Assembly: GCA_963845735.1 (NCBI GenBank)
Contig: CAWJTR010000016.1
Location: 32,098-96,097, forward strand
Direction: 5' to 3'
Source of the DNA: AP-15 sp963845735
Lineage (GTDB): Bacteria > Pseudomonadota > Alphaproteobacteria > ATCC43930 > CGMCC-115725
DNA length: 64,000 bases
Shown here: positions 63,891 to 64,000 of the stretch, in pieces
Position numbering within the stretch: position 1 is the stretch's first letter
Layout: every line of letters begins with the position of its first letter
Made by a program: the position numbers and the translations under genes
Notes under the pieces: model-generated
Told to the model about the DNA's origin: nothing
What the model saw: only the letters and a program-made list of their open reading frames with translations
The model's database searches: none

Positions 63891-64000
63891 AGGCCACCGG
63901 ATCGCGCGGATTGATGATCGCGAGCTCGACGAACCGCGGCCGCAAGCGGGGGCTGTACCGGAGCGCTTGGGTCTTAGCGGTGCTGGCGCTCGCTTGTCCC
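63878..64000 (+). CDS. Possible start of a further gene, cut by the window end
   Basis: An open frame from an ATG at 63878, or at 63914, runs to the edge. It gives a basic N-terminus and a hydrophobic GLYRSAWVLAVLALACP, like an export signal. It overlaps the preceding small gene by 13 bases if the first ATG is used. It may be the next member of the copper cluster, but too little is present to say. Confidence 0.35.
   Translation, partial: MAALKATGSRGLMIASSTNRGRKRGLYRSAWVLAVLALACP

Overview
The window looks like a chromosomal segment of a high-GC, aerobic, free-living alphaproteobacterium, probably Rhizobiales or Rhodospirillales. The evidence is a phasin, a LivHMGF branched-chain amino acid importer, a MsrP with a Tat-type leader, an SdhA of alphaproteobacterial type, CaiB/BaiF and TauD/TfdA catabolic enzymes, and short palindromic repeats of a kind common in that class. 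There is no rRNA, tRNA, CRISPR array or phage block. The species cannot be named from the sequence.

Reading frames: about half of the genes are split by one or more single-base shifts while the protein families continue intact in the next frame. Neighbouring genes such as the EF-G paralogue, MsrP, the aminotransferase, LivH and LivF are clean. This pattern suggests residual indels in a long-read or draft consensus more than real gene decay. Such genes are annotated here across the shifts, with approximate shift positions.

Layout. 0.5-1.1 kb: a phasin behind two TGC-N3-GCA dyads. 1.3-6.6 kb: a molybdenum hydroxylase large subunit, then a LysR regulator divergent from a stand-alone sdhA. 6.7-7.5 kb: two hypothetical genes of lower GC. 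7.9-10.4 kb: a PQQ dehydrogenase fused to three c-type haem sites. 10.4-12.5 kb: a serine hydrolase and a HpcH/HpaI aldolase. 12.5-13.8 kb: a small XRE regulator with a histidine-rich tail, translationally coupled to a histidine-rich NicO-like membrane protein, with a 40-bp dyad lying over the promoter. 14-20.5 kb: MsrP, an EF-G-like GTPase, an aminotransferase and a threonine-synthase-like enzyme. 20.7-25.4 kb: a liv ABC importer operon. 25.4-28.1 kb: TupBA-type tungstate importer parts without an ATPase, then an MBL-fold hydrolase. 28.4-32.7 kb: a PEP-CTERM protein, a truncated LLM oxidoreductase, a VOC protein, an MFS carrier and a MarR-GNAT fusion.

33-39.3 kb: a PIN-like protein, a secreted retropepsin-like protein, a MetE-like methyltransferase and a large TPR-glycosyltransferase-DUF6165 protein. 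This last gene is bracketed by the methyltransferase gene and a second, dead copy of that gene's 5' end. 39.4-47.8 kb: a catabolic block with an SDR, two TauD/TfdA dioxygenases, a zinc alcohol dehydrogenase, two amidohydrolases and a FAD oxidoreductase, interrupted by vapBC. 48.1-51.1 kb: an accessory patch with an aldo/keto reductase, an IS5-family element and low-GC hypothetical genes. 51.5-60.1 kb: a GNAT protein, an MFS carrier, RDD and DUF1330 proteins, threonine dehydratase coupled to a penicillin acylase, and a CoA transferase. 60.5-64 kb: a copper-type cluster with a His/Tyr-rich secreted peptide, a multicopper oxidase, a DUF411 protein and a Met/Gly-rich peptide.

The strongest candidates for something undescribed are the XRE-His-tail/NicO-like metal module with its promoter dyad, the trihaem PQQ dehydrogenase fusion, and the His/Tyr-rich peptide beside the copper genes.
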